A DNA stretch of 64,000 bases from Acanthacorydalis orientalis (taxonomy: Eukaryota; Arthropoda; Insecta; Megaloptera; Corydalidae): NCBI GenBank assembly GCA_034766995.1, contig CM068320.1, positions 5,856,001 to 5,920,000 on the forward strand. Reading direction: 5' to 3'. Position 1 is the stretch's first letter. The number at the start of each line of letters is the position of its first letter. Positions 1-10,925 of the stretch are shown here, piece by piece. A program made the translations under genes and the position numbers. Under the pieces are notes generated by a model. The model was not told the origin of the DNA, made no database searches, and saw only the letters and a list, made by a program, of their open reading frames with translations.

Positions 1-40
1 AATGGATTGTATCTTCTCTCTGACTACAACCGTTATTATA

Positions 41-605
41 TTAGGTTGGTAGGAAAATAATTGAGGTTTTTGTTTTCTGAATTCGAACCTTAATTTTTTC
101 AATTAAAGTGTCATTTAATCATATTCATGATAATATTATTTTTAACTGCATTTTTCGGTCTGTATTTTGGTAACATCAGCTTTGATTTTATTATTAATTT
201 TGTTTCAAAATGTGCTATTGAATTAAAGATAGAAAAGAAGAAAATAAGAACAATTTTTTGTATGAATTCAAAACTGGTGGTAAAGCTGCAAAAACTACTT
301 TAAACTAATCGATGTTTTTGACGTGGGTACTGTTAAGGAACATACAGTGAAAAGGTGGTTACAAAAATTTTATACTGTGGACAAGGGACTTGAATATTAA
401 GAAAGTCGAGATCGTCCTTATTCAGTTCATAACAACTAACTGAAGGTGTTATTTGAATCAAAACCACTCACAACAATTGGAGAAATTGCACAAAAATTAC
501 CTAACTTTTGTGCAGGTGTTAGTTATCCAACAGTTCTGCACCACAAATGGAAAAAAGTATTTGAATTTGGAGCTCATAAACTGCAATTATTTTCTATCAA
601 CCTAA
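41..605 (+). mobile_element. MLE-A copy 1: internally deleted mariner (565 bp)
   Basis: Both terminal inverted repeats are visible: TTAGGTTGGTAGGAAAATAA at the left and its complement ending in ACCTAA at the right. TA dinucleotides flank the element at 39-40 and 606-607, as expected for mariner target duplication. Inside are a 5' leader and a decayed N-terminal transposase reading frame (residues like FKTGGKAAK, then a helix-turn-helix-like stretch around 470-545). The frame then jumps directly to the 3' terminal region (GAATTTGGAGCTCATAAACT, from about 561), so the whole catalytic DDD core is missing. The start codon is ATA at 229-231 instead of ATG. It is non-autonomous and non-coding. Confidence 0.9.
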
Positions 606-830
606 TAGAATTATAATTTCATAATAAATATAGATTTTTTATCCGTATAAATTTAGATTAATAATAAAAATAGATTGATTGAAAGAAATATTAATATTTT
701 GTCGTACAGATCCATCGCCTCTAGATTGCAAAGGACAACAAATACAAGAATACGAAATGTAATATTTATAATTAACTTACTATCCTTATTAGAAGTTTGT
801 TGAAACTTTTATTTGGTACATTAGTTTTAT
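606..830. other. AT-rich spacer, nothing recognised
   Basis: Short unique-looking AT-rich sequence between MLE-A copy 1 and the long palindrome. No open frame or motif seen. Confidence 0.5.
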
Positions 831-1108
831 TGTTGTAAAAACAAATTATTTAATGAATATAAAAAACGAGATTTATCTCTCAGAGAAAGGTTAAATTTAT
901 ATCTAACTCATTAAAAAAAATGTTTTATTATATTGGTATATAGGAAAGGAAAAATGATATATTCTTTAATATGTTACAGTAGTTAGAAAACACAAAGGTA
1001 CCAATATAATAAAACATATTTTTTTAATGAGCTAGATGTAAATTTAATCTTTCTCTGAAAGTAAAATCTCGTTTTTTTATATTCATTAAATTATTTGTTT
1101 CTACAACA
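831..1108. repeat. Long imperfect inverted repeat (foldback, arms about 108 bp)
   Basis: The left arm (831-938) and right arm (999-1108) are reverse complements with only a few mismatches. For example CAGAGAAAGGTTAAATTTAT on the left matches the complement of AAATTTAATCTTTCTCTGAA on the right. The loop of about 60 bp (939-998) is not shared. There is no open frame. This is most likely a foldback-type miniature transposon or a solo palindrome; no element name can be given. Confidence 0.85.
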
Positions 1109-1209
1109 TTGCAATTATTCAATATTTTCCTTACAAAATATTTACATGTATATTAGAATAAAAAAAGATGAAATTAAACTTAATAATGACACATTACAAA
1201 TTTATTTTA

Positions 1210-1730
1210 TTATGTGTACAAATTAATTCGGTAACATTTTTATAGAAAATGGATATTTATTTACGGAAAAACGGAATACATCTCAATTCCCAAAATATTT
1301 CCCATTATTAGTATCTTTTCTTCATCTATCGGGTAACTGACGAATAACTTGCCGAAAAGAAGATGGCGGCTTTGAATCGATGAATTTATCATTGTATTTC
1401 CAACTTCTTTCACTTTTTTAAAAATAAGTTTCAGCCAGGTAATGCTGGAGCGACCAGAATAGGTGTGGGTGACAATACGCCGCATAAGGAAAAACTTCCC
1501 AACCAAACGAACAAACAGTATGATTTACTGCTTTTCGGACTCCATCGTGTTTAGTACTGTTTTTTTGAGGTTATAACAGTTATCTGAACAAGGTGTATAG
1601 TATTTTTAAATGTTAAGGTTAACGGTTTAAAATCCTAAAATGGCTAGAAATGGCTAGAAAATATTTTAAATTTAAAACAGCGTTGATGATTGATTCAGAT
1701 TAAAGGTACTGAATTAATTTTCGCACCTAA
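1210..1730 (-). mobile_element. MLE-B copy 1: internally deleted mariner-like element
   Basis: Read on the minus strand, the element begins at 1730 with TTAGGTGCGAAAATTAATTC and ends at 1210 with the inverted form TTATGTGTACAAATTAATTC (as read on the plus strand). A TA precedes the low end (1208-1209); the other flank is TG, so one duplication is decayed. The first 200 bp match the 5' ends of the copies at 9580-10504 and 25748-26349, including the start region ATGGAGTCCGAAAAGCAG. The last 150 bp match only the 25748 copy, for instance GTTACCCGATAGATGAAGA against GTTATCCGATAAATGAAGT. An 81-codon open frame (1261-1506, minus) runs through it without any transposase catalytic motif and is probably an accident of the relic. 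Confidence 0.75.
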
Positions 1731-1744
1731 TGTAATTAATTCTT

Positions 1745-1811
<67 letters not shown>

Positions 1812-1820
1812 ATATATTTA
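1745..1820. repeat. (TA)n microsatellite
   Basis: About 55 bp of pure TA followed by TATG and TTTA variants. It starts 15 bp beyond the outer end of MLE-B copy 1. Confidence 0.98.
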
Positions 1821-2690
1821 TTTATTGACAACCTGGGATAGATAAAACGTACACGATATTTACTTCTGCACAATATTCTATTATTATATCAATATGATAT
1901 AAATTATATGAACTCTCATAGGTATTATTCAGCTAAATTTATTACCTCTATATGTCTGACTTTATTATGTAGTATACTTGTATTTGTTCATATTATTATT
2001 TGACAGTTTACATTGTCACTTTCCTTTTAGATCTCTTGATGAATATCTTTCAATACTAATTGTTGTATATATGCCAACTTAAAGTAGATATATCAAGGTA
2101 TCTAAAATGCATTTCTAAAAGTAGTACGTACCAAAATTAGTAATGGAAGAAAGGAAGTCAAGAAGTCAAATGATCCAGAGTGACGAAAAGATTACCAGGA
2201 TATCGCATCAACGAGTAAAAATATATTATTATGGTAATATTATTGAATGATAACAGTGCCTTCCTAAGTAATAAACTGAAGTATTGTTATTGTTTTAAGC
2301 AACAAATTAATATTTTTGTTTAATTTATTGCATAAAGTGCTATTAATGAAATATTTTTTTATAATAATAAAAACCTATAATTCTAGTCAATGTGTCTTGC
2401 GGATAACGTGACGAGTATCATCTATGGTGTCGAGAAATGTTTGCTTTGTTAACTCTTAGATTTCAAGTTTAATTCGTTAAATTTCGTTCTTAGGTATTTT
2501 TTATATTTAAATATATTATATTGTAAAAACCAATAAATATTTTTTTCTTTCTGTTTTCCCGTCAATTTTGATGGGCTCTATATTAGTTTTATAATAAATA
2601 TTTAATTCTAATACCTGCATTTATACAAATACAGTATCCTCAATTTTAAATGTAAATAGTTAGTATAGTGTTTTTCAAATTATCTTCAAA
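1821..2690. other. Gene-free AT-rich stretch
   Basis: No open frame above background, no repeat shared with the rest of the window, and no splice-bounded open block noticed. Confidence 0.5.
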
Positions 2691-2700
2691 ACACACACAC

Positions 2701-2749
<49 letters not shown>

Positions 2750-2760
2750 GAGAGAGAGAT
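2690..2760. repeat. Compound microsatellite (AC)n(AT)n(AG)n
   Basis: Short ACAC run, about 45 bp of AT, then GAGAGAGA in direct succession. Confidence 0.97.
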
Positions 2761-4029
2761 TTGTAACATTAAGTGCATAATAAATATGCATAGTCGCGTG
2801 CACACTTAAAACCTATTAAAAACTAAAACCCGTGCATGTACATTCGTTAATTTTGTGTGCTACATGTAATGTAACTATTGACGTCGTTAAATTTAAAGGA
2901 TCGTTCACTTCATTAACTTAACAGCAAGCTATATGGCCCAAATGTACTGCGTGTACATTCATTTTAATGATTCCTACATACCTTTGTAATATCAAAACAT
3001 TGTAATGTAATTTGTAACATTTATGTCTGGGTTTAACTTCGAAACAAAATTAATTGTCTTAATACAGTTTTCGGGTCAAATTTACCCTAATAGTGTTTCA
3101 TAGAATATTTTATTTTCATTAATTCTCTTTTTTAATTTTTTTAGTTTATAAAATTTTAATGATAATTTTAATATTAAAACAAATATTTTTCATAAAATAT
3201 AGATCACAATTAAAAAATAACGGTAATTAATGTTTAATTGATTAACTACTGAAGAGAACGCATTTAGTAGCAAGTAGATGATTTTATTTTAAATTATAAT
3301 TGTGTGTTTTTGCATTTATGATCATATTGATGCGTTTTCAAGGTAGACTTTATCTTTTTCGGTCACATGCGTTTCTTTTTATGATTACTAATTTCGGCCA
3401 AATCCATTTAACACTAACCATGAGGTACCTAAAAGCTACCTGATAACTGCGTACGAGAAAATATTAATAGCGGAGAACAAAAACTCTGGTGATCTAGAAA
3501 ATTTGCAACCACCAGAACATAGATCTTATGTAGTTACAATTGATATCGACATACACACTATATATTCATAATTATGATTATGACTTTATCATGTTATGCA
3601 AAAAAACAATTGTTAATTATTTTTATGTTTAATTAATAATTTGTTCGGGATTCGAAATATATCAGTTATTTGTTTCTATAGCGAAATGAACTTTAAATTT
3701 CACCTTATCGATAAAATTTAATTCCAATATTTTTATTTTTTTACATAAATTTGTGAAAATAAACATAAAAAAGTGTAAATGGTATCTCAAAAATATAATT
3801 CTTTATATTTTAAAAATGTTGTAATATTTAGTTAAGAAAAAAAAGTTGATTTATGTTATCGTTTCATTGATATTGTGTTATTGTTTCATTGATAAATCTA
3901 AAAATAAATATGTAATAAGAGTATTTTATTCAATAATTAATTCAATGTTTCTCCGTATGTAGTCTACAGATCTTAGAGGATCCACAAACATACTTTAAGC
4001 AAATATTTTTAATATAATAGTTAAACAGA
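2761..4029. other. Gene-free AT-rich stretch
   Basis: Only a small tandem duplication stands out near 3856-3897 (two copies of a unit containing GTTTCATTGATA). No coding signal recognised. Confidence 0.5.
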
Positions 4030-4032
4030 TAT

Positions 4033-4060
<28 letters not shown>
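4030..4060. repeat. (TA)n microsatellite
   Basis: About 28 bp of alternating TA. Confidence 0.95.
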
Positions 4061-4063
<3 letters not shown>

Positions 4064-5124
4064 TTCATTTCAATATTGAAAATAATAACAAATTTCATCA
4101 TTAGTGTTAATGGAATTGAAGTCTACGAAAAAATAAATACTAATTCATAATTAGAGGTTAAATTTTTTTGTTAATAAATCCAACCTTCTTAAATAAGTTA
4201 TTTTTTCATCCCATAAAATATTTTTTTTTGCTGAACAAAAATATTCAATAAATGATAATTGTTCATATTCGATTGCACGTTATACACATTTCAATATCGA
4301 TATCATTATTATTATTGAAGATGAAGGCATCGATTCGCGAAATGCGCATAAGTACCAATCAAAAATAATCAATAATCAATTATGATGAGAAATATTTTTT
4401 GTAGTTTATGAGATAAGAAAAGAATTCATTTCTAAAAGTGCATTTGGTTGAAGTGCCAGAAATATTGTCAATATAACTCCTACGTTTACAATTTCATTTC
4501 AGAAAAATATCATTCGCCACATTAATAACTATTTTATTGTCTTTAACTAGTTTTGGAATTTTCTCATCTCTTATTTTGTTAATTTACATTACTTATATAT
4601 CTATAGATTCAAATTTTTATGTATTAAGACAATTAATACAAACAAGATAATAATTTAAAATCTGCTTTGCCAACTCTTAATTTCATAAAAACTTTAAAGT
4701 AAAATCTATATCATGTAAAATTTATAATCACGTATAATAATCAAATGCTCAATAATGAATAAAGACGTGTTTTAAATAAATGTAAAAAATAATATATCCT
4801 TTAATTTTTTTTGTAATTAACCATAAACTGGTTATTCTAATTAATATTTTTCATTTATTTAAAAAGTTTGCAGAACGCATTAACTTTTTATAAAAAAAAC
4901 TTTGTTGATTTTTAATCAATAAAATTATTTATAAAATTTTTGATTCAAAATGTTTTAATTAAATCGAATTTGTTTTAATTGAATATGAATATCATAACTG
5001 TGTAATTGTGTATTTTTTACATGTAACTTATTGATATCCAGAGAAATGTTTCAGATAAGTTAATTTCTTATTTAAATCTATCTTCTTATTCATTGTGCAT
5101 AAATATGTACAAGAATGAACATAT
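4061..5124. other. Gene-free AT-rich stretch
   Basis: No feature found beyond A/T homopolymer runs. Confidence 0.5.
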
Positions 5125-5175
5125 ACATACACACACACTCACACACACATACAAACACACACACACACACACACT

Positions 5176-5215
<40 letters not shown>
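5125..5215. repeat. Compound microsatellite (CA)n(TA)n
   Basis: About 50 bp of CA-rich sequence with TCAC interruptions leading into about 36 bp of AT. Confidence 0.97.
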
Positions 5216-5219
<4 letters not shown>

Positions 5220-5568
5220 ATTATTAAAAGTTTAATAAGCAAGTATTTTGTTTGCATTATTTAAAATATTAGTATTGAATATTTGTAAAATGATGTATTC
5301 ATATAACTTTATTGTTCTGTATAACATAATTTATTAAACATGTTAATTATATTTAATACAGAATTATAAAATGCAATAGGATTTTGTACTTTGAACAGAT
5401 GAAAGGGAATCTTTTCCACTAAAGATATTTTAATTAAATACATACTTGCGAAAGGATAATTAATTAAGTTCATTAAAACTCTTAACAGTCTATTATAGAA
5501 ACAAATATTTGGAAAATTTTGAAGATTAAATTAGCAGAATCGTAAACTTCTATTTGAAAGATTATTTC

Positions 5569-5573
<5 letters not shown>
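5216..5573. other. Gene-free AT-rich stretch
   Basis: Nothing recognised. The minus-strand frame at 5482-5664 owes its length to the adjacent TA tract. Confidence 0.5.

Positions 5574-5622
<49 letters not shown>
5574..5622. repeat. (TA)n microsatellite
   Basis: About 48 bp of alternating TA. Confidence 0.97.
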
Positions 5623-5625
<3 letters not shown>

Positions 5626-6540
5626 ATTTGACATATAATGCTGTACTTTCAAAGAGATATGCATTAATATTACAAATATACCTTTTATAAAATTACCAAA
5701 ATTGAATAATGTATTATTTTTACTTTATGTATAGATACATGTTCAGATTGAACGGTAATTTGAACATAAGTTCTTCTAACATAGCGTAAATGGATTTGTA
5801 CTCATCGATATAAAAGTAATTGAATATTCAACGTATACATACAATAATTTAAGAAAAAGAAACAATTGTATGCAATATTGGAAAATAGATTAAAAGATAA
5901 GTTTTTGAGAAAATATTAATTAAAAATAAAAAAAATATTTGGTATCATCAATTGACAGATATTAATCCTAATCGATCGCTTACACTCTAGTAACCTATCA
6001 CTATATCATTATTCACAACAACTTTGATAAATAATTATATTATAATTTTCCATTATTTGTTTATTCGTTCAGAATTTATATCTTATTCCTATTTTAATAC
6101 ATTCATTAAATAATTACATATTCTTTTACTTTATAATGTGTAAATGTTTTTAAAAATTGATGTTATTTGAGAAATTATATATAAATAATATAGTTACATA
6201 ACAAGCAATAATAAATCTTTCCTCAAATAAAGGGAGTTGAAAAAAATATTTGTTCATGACTTAATTATAAAATGGATACAAAAGAGTAATATCACTCAAT
6301 TTAACTGAAACCGTATCCACATATATAGATTGTATTCCTCTATTTTTTACATTTTGTATTTATTTCTATTTATATTTAACCCCAATACTGATTATGAAAG
6401 ATAAATTATTTTCTAATTATTTTTTAAGAACAGTAAGAACAGATTATTCGTGTGATTTCTCTTAATTTCCTTAACTATAGTTAACTAAAATTAACTTCAT
6501 TAAATATTTTATGTGTATAAATAGTATTCATGTATAAATA
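5623..6540. other. Gene-free AT-rich stretch
   Basis: No open frame, repeat or regulatory motif that I can support. Confidence 0.5.
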
Positions 6541-6564
6541 TTATATATATATATATATATATCG
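6541..6564. repeat. (TA)n tract abutting MLE-A copy 2
   Basis: About 20 bp of TA ending exactly where the terminal repeat of the transposon should begin. Confidence 0.9.
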
Positions 6565-7112
6565 TGTAGAAAAATAATTCCTGTTTATGACAATCAGATT
6601 CATAAACATTTATAGCTTCTCTGATTTTCTTAGCTGTTTTACGTGGTCCAGAGATCTTGGATAACTAACGCCTTACTTTTGTCGTTCTGATTCAACCAAT
6701 GCCTTCAATTGGTCGTTATGAACTGAAGAACGACACCTGTGACTTTTTTTATTTTCAAGGCTCTCGTCCCTGGTTCGAAATTTTTGAAACCACCATTGCA
6801 CCGTACGTTCTTAACAGCACCCACACCAAATCATCATTTAGCTTATGAGCAGTTTCTTCTGCTTTACCACCCGTTTTGAATTCATTTACGTGCTTTTTGA
6901 TGCTTTCATTTACTTCGTTTCTACCTTTAATTTAATACCCCAATTTGAAGTAAAATTAATAATAAAATTAAAGTCGATATTACCAAAATACAAACCCAGA
7001 AATGCACTTTAAATGATATTAACATGAACACGATGAAATGACACTTCCATTGAAAGAAATTAAGATTATATTTCAGAAAACAAAAACCGCAACTAACTTC
7101 ATACCAACCTAA
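6565..7112 (-). mobile_element. MLE-A copy 2: internally deleted mariner, one end lost in (TA)n
   Basis: Minus-strand copy. The 5' terminal repeat is intact at 7093-7112 (ends ACCAACCTAA, followed by TA at 7113-7114). The 3' end stops at GTAGAAAAATAATTC, and its outer TTAGGTTG is replaced by TA repeat. The middle holds the decayed N-terminal transposase region, including the complement of AACTGCTCATAAGCTAAA and the GGTAAAGCAGAAGAAAC helix segment, followed directly by 3' terminal sequence. The start codon is altered. Same deletion junction as the other MLE-A copies. Confidence 0.88.
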
Positions 7113-7450
7113 TAGTAATGTAGTTATGTATGTAAATGGTAATAGTATTCATGTAAATAAACCCTGTTATAAATGCATCATACTTGAAATATAGTTCTCG
7201 ATGCACTAAAAATGTATTTTTGAAGACTGGGTGTTTCAAGTATTTACACATTTTATAAAAGCTCTATATCTAATATTAATTGATATATGCAAGATAAAGG
7301 AAGTCAACAAATAAACGTGGATCTCTGTCATTAGGACATTAGTAGAATAATAAACTGTAGTTAGAAAAAATTGTAAATCTATGACTAAGATATATCAGTT
7401 TTTTAGGAATACTTAGTTTCATTGCAATTTAGTAAATAAATAAATTCATA
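7113..7450. other. AT-rich spacer, nothing recognised
   Basis: Carries the right-hand TA of MLE-A copy 2 and unremarkable AT-rich sequence. Confidence 0.5.
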
Positions 7451-7454
7451 TTTT

Positions 7455-7477
7455 CTATATATATATATATATATATA
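7455..7477. repeat. (TA)n at the 3' tail of a LINE fragment
   Basis: About 22 bp of TA directly attached to the retrotransposon tail that follows. Confidence 0.9.
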
Positions 7478-7781
7478 ATCATCAGCCTCTGTTAGTCCAC
7501 TACTGAATAAAGGCATCTTCTACAATTTTCCATTTTGTAAGATTGAATACCTCTTTTTCTAATGATTTCCAATAAAAATTTTAATATCCTTATCTCACCT
7601 GTTCATTGGTCTGTTTATTTATATTTTTATATTTCTTAGTTCCCAGTTAATAATTTCTGTTGTCCATCAGTTAGTTTCTCTTCTTGAAACATGTCCCGAC
7701 AATTTCCATTTCAGACTCATCAATCTTCGTTTTACATCTGTGAATCCAGGGTGTTCTTGTGTCTATTTTTTCCTTTCCTAT
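7478..7781 (-). mobile_element. LINE 3'-end fragment, copy 1
   Basis: Truncated non-LTR retrotransposon on the minus strand. It aligns along its length with the better preserved fragments at 27306-27543 and 50643-51122: shared blocks include CAGCCTCTGTTAGTCCACTA, CCTTATCTCACCTGTTCATTGG and AACATGTCCCGACAATTTCC. The minus-strand product corresponds to the region downstream of a reverse transcriptase domain (the GHVARREDxRW-type block in the sister copy) but is interrupted here. Its 3' end has only one ATC unit before the TA tract. Both ends meet (TA)n. Clade not assignable. Confidence 0.75.
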
Positions 7782-7782
7782 T

Positions 7783-7813
<31 letters not shown>

Positions 7814-7868
7814 TATATATATATATATATATATAAAGAAGTAATTCTTTATATATAATATATATACA
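7782..7868. repeat. (TA)n microsatellite cluster
   Basis: Two tracts of about 25 bp of TA around TATGTATATTATATA, then a third short one. Confidence 0.95.
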
Positions 7869-9579
7869 TGTAAACAATTTTGTGAAAGCTTTCTATTATT
7901 TATATGTTTTTTTATGATTGCATAATGCAAAAATATTTTAAAAAACTAATATTCTAATATTATTATTTGGAAAAGTATTTTTTTGTTAATTCATGAATAA
8001 TGCATAAAATGTCACGTCTTTGTAGAAGTTTTCTACAATTTATAATTATCTACAAACCTAATTGCTTACATAACTTATTCATTTAATTGTATGTTCATTA
8101 TTGACACGGTACAACAGTTCTACAGTACCCTTCAGTTCATCTATTATAGAGGACATGTAATGAACCCTTACTAAATATCACTCGATGTCTTAATGTTGTT
8201 AATGTCCTTCTACTTCGAATTCCCAACGTTCGAATGTAATCTAGACTAATTTTATCAAATGTGATAAATTGAAATTGTGAACTATTGAAACTCAGAAAAC
8301 CTTCAGTATTGACACTTTTCAAATTATTTCGTGATTTATTAATATAATTATAGTCTTCTAATTAAACCAATATATTACTTTTTAAATTTATTACTTCGAC
8401 ATTTCAATTTAAGTAATTTATTTAAAACACGAAAAGCGATTAATTTATTTTATTTTTAAAAAAATATCTATTTACATATTTCTTTATTAACGAACTTGTC
8501 TCCTAAAATAGAAATATATTCGTTTTTATTTATTAACATACTATAGATGTTTTTGATTAAAAAATTGTGAACTATTTTATTTATTTTTTTTTGTAATAAA
8601 AATTCTGTTTTGAAAATAATGAAATAAATGTAAATATTAACATAGAATTTATATTCAATTCTGCAATTAATAAGTAGGTTCTTTCAGTAATGTAAGTATA
8701 ACACTACTGAACTGGCTAAATTCACCTTCAGAAGTGAAATTTTCATCCTTCACACTAACAACAAAAATATACAAAAAATCCGATAAAACAGTTTAATTAC
8801 TTTTTATTGATTATTTTTAACGATTTTTATGCGCATTTCAATAACTGTTCTTATATTCTTAGAGTGATATTGTATAGAATATTTTTTTTAAATTGAGTCT
8901 TATATTTCTAATTTTTATTCAAAGTATCTTTTTTAATGTATTTTTAACAGCTTGTTATTCTGTTCTAATCATTTTTCACATTATGTCGACCCACATTAAT
9001 ATATTGTTTACATGACGTATTTTGGACAGGATTAATATAATCCTCATATTTTTCATATAATAAATTAGTACAGGTCGATTAAAAAGGTACCACCAAAGAG
9101 AAAGGGGATCCAATTCAAACACATGATGGAGATACATATGTATGATTATTTTTTTTAAAAAATATCTATACTTTATCATTCTGAAAATAGTAACATCGTC
9201 ATTGAAATTCACATAAAAACGACCAATAATGAATTATTTTAAATTTTTGGCCAGAAAAATAATTTGGTTTGACGGAAGTAATAAATTCGTTTGGGAAAAT
9301 ATGTTTTTCAAATTATTCCAATGAAACGTATACTTTTTATTGTGAAACAGTGAGTAATTATTTGATTAAAAATTATATAAATTGAAACAAAAGAATGCAT
9401 GAATTAATTTTATATAATTTATGCCTTTATTTTAAAAAAAACGTTAAAAATGTAAGTGAAATTTAAAGGTACTCTAAATGATACTTTGACATAAAAGTTA
9501 GAGATATAGGTTCAATAAAAAAATGAAAATATTTATTGTATAGTTTTGAGACTCTTACCAATGCTAATGAAATGTGTGT
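7869..9579. other. AT-rich stretch with one weak minus-strand open frame
   Basis: The frame at 8137-8322 (minus, 61 codons, starting MKSVNTEGFL) has less biased composition than its surroundings. It matches nothing I recognise and has no flanking splice or polyadenylation context. I treat it as probably non-coding. The remainder is featureless. Confidence 0.3.
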
Positions 9580-10504
9580 AAAGTGTGTAATTTAAATTTA
9601 ATTGGAAGTAATTATCCATTTTTCTAATTTTGAGTGAATGATCTTTTTCTCTCTAATTCATCATTCAAACGGATGAACTGTTGTTAGTAACGCTCAGAAT
9701 TTACAGTCTCATCAGGTGCGAGCATCTAATAATACACCACATGCATAATGTCCTACCAAATAGAGAATTACATTTTTTAGGTGTGAATATTTGATTTATG
9801 AGTCGATGTTTATGGTTGACAAGCATAACAAACGAATGTTTCCGCTTTGAATTATTGTACAAAACCCATTTTTCATGATATCTTGATTTTAAGTATAAAA
9901 TCCTATCTTTTCACCGTTGTGAATGAGAACATAGCCGTATCGCATCTTCTTTCTTTGTTTCCCTAGTTGAGCTCATGTGGACTTCATCGACCTAGCTTTT
10001 GTGTTTTCCCAACGAATGTAGATAGTAAGAAATTGCTTGCCGTGTAACACCAAGTTGTTGACCGAGTTATTGTTCAGTTTGAGCAAAGTTTTTTTTACTA
10101 ACTTCTCAAGCCCATCGTTTTAAAATTTTTTCGATTATCCGGGACGTTCTCGATTGAAAACATCAAAATCACCACTCTGAAACCTTCAAACCATTTTTTA
10201 CATATTTTATGCATCTCAAAACTTTTTCCCAAAGCTGAAAAATCATTTCATCAAATCATTCATCGTGGCTTCGACAACATTTTTTTCAGCTGGAATGCGA
10301 AATGTACGCAATGCTAAATGTGCTGTTTTTCGGACACGATCGTGTTCACTATTGTTTTATATTGTAACTACTTGGCCAAGATATATAGTTTTCAAATGTT
10401 GAAGTTGGCATTTAAAAATCCGAATAAGAAAAGAAGATATTTTAATTTAAAATAGAGTTATGATTGACTTAATATGAAGGCACCGAATTAATCTGTACAC
10501 AATA
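9580..10504 (-). mobile_element. MLE-B copy 2: degenerate mariner with most of a transposase
   Basis: The 5' end at about 10504 (minus strand) reads into GATTAATTCGGTGCC, matching the terminal repeats of the other MLE-B copies. The probable 3' terminal repeat lies near 9580-9606 (GTGTGTAATTTAAATTTAAT). Between them is the most complete MLE-B transposase relic in the window. Length is about 0.92 kb against about 1.3 kb for an intact mariner, so the C-terminal catalytic part is missing. Confidence 0.75.
9640..10345 (-). pseudogene. MLE-B transposase pseudogene (mariner family)
   Basis: Conceptual translation on the minus strand, changing frame several times, gives recognisable mariner blocks in order: a start region with SEKQHI, then KWFEGF, GDFDVFNRERPG, LGQQLGVTRQAIS, LHSLGKTQKLGRWSPHEL, then a block around KWVLYNNSKRKHS and GQP-STS, and finally a segment like YELLxPDETVNSERY. 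These are the paired N-terminal helix-turn-helix DNA-binding region and the start of the catalytic domain of a mariner transposase, which cuts and re-inserts the element at TA sites. The second and third catalytic aspartates are absent because the sequence ends before them. Multiple stops and frameshifts show it is long dead. Confidence 0.75.
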
Positions 10505-10560
10505 TTATATATATACATATATATATATATATATGTGTGTGTGTATGTGTGTGTATATAG
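10505..10560. repeat. Compound microsatellite (TA)n(TG)n
   Basis: ATATACATAT then TA, then GTGTGTGTATGTGTGTG. It directly abuts the 5' end of MLE-B copy 2. Confidence 0.95.
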
Positions 10561-10804
10561 CATAAGTGATTTTGATTGGAAACAAGAAAAAAACAGTTTT
10601 TTATATTTTGTTTAATATAATGTAAATTATTTGTACTTTGAAGATAGAATTTATTTATTTGGTTTTCATGGTTGTTTTAATTTATAACTATTTTAACACA
10701 AAAGTAGTATGATGCTTCCTGGGAACTGGTACCTAGTAAGCCAATCACAATTTTCTGTTTCATAAATTCGTAATTATTAACAGGAAATTTTGTTAATCCA
10801 GTTG
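10561..10804 (-). promoter_or_regulatory. Possible 3' untranslated region with polyadenylation signal
   Basis: On the minus strand this follows the stop codon of the candidate exon at 10805-10925. The complement of TTTATTTATT at 10650-10659 gives overlapping AATAAA hexamers about 150 nt after the stop. AATAAA is common by chance in such AT-rich DNA, so this is only supportive context. Confidence 0.3.
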
Positions 10805-10925
10805 TTAATGTGAGGCATGTCTAAAAGCGTTTATTCCGAGAGCTGTAATGACTCCAAGAAACATAATTACCATGGAGCTGGCTGTAAATACCCTTGGGTA
10901 GTCTGATTCTCTTGAGAATAGGTAC
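10805..10925 (-). CDS. Candidate 3'-terminal exon of an unknown membrane protein
   Basis: A plausible last coding exon. On the minus strand an open frame runs from a possible acceptor (CACTCAG, ending at 10926) to a TAA at 10805-10807. It gives YLFSRESDYPRVFTASSMV followed by IMFLGVITALGINAFRHASH. The middle (about residues 18-35) is a hydrophobic run long enough for one membrane helix, with a short basic tail. Base composition is clearly richer in G+C than the flanks and codon use is mixed, unlike the A/T-biased chance frames nearby. AATAAA hexamers lie about 150 nt downstream. I cannot identify the protein and do not see upstream exons, so it could be a retained fragment or a chance frame. 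Weaknesses are a poor pyrimidine tract and the short length. Confidence 0.4.

Noticed and set aside
1261..1506. 81-codon minus-strand frame as a host gene
   Set aside because: Lies inside MLE-B copy 1 and its end is homologous to non-coding sequence in MLE-B copy 3.
2690..2760. GA/CT-rich element as a promoter
   Set aside because: It is part of a compound microsatellite with no gene next to it.
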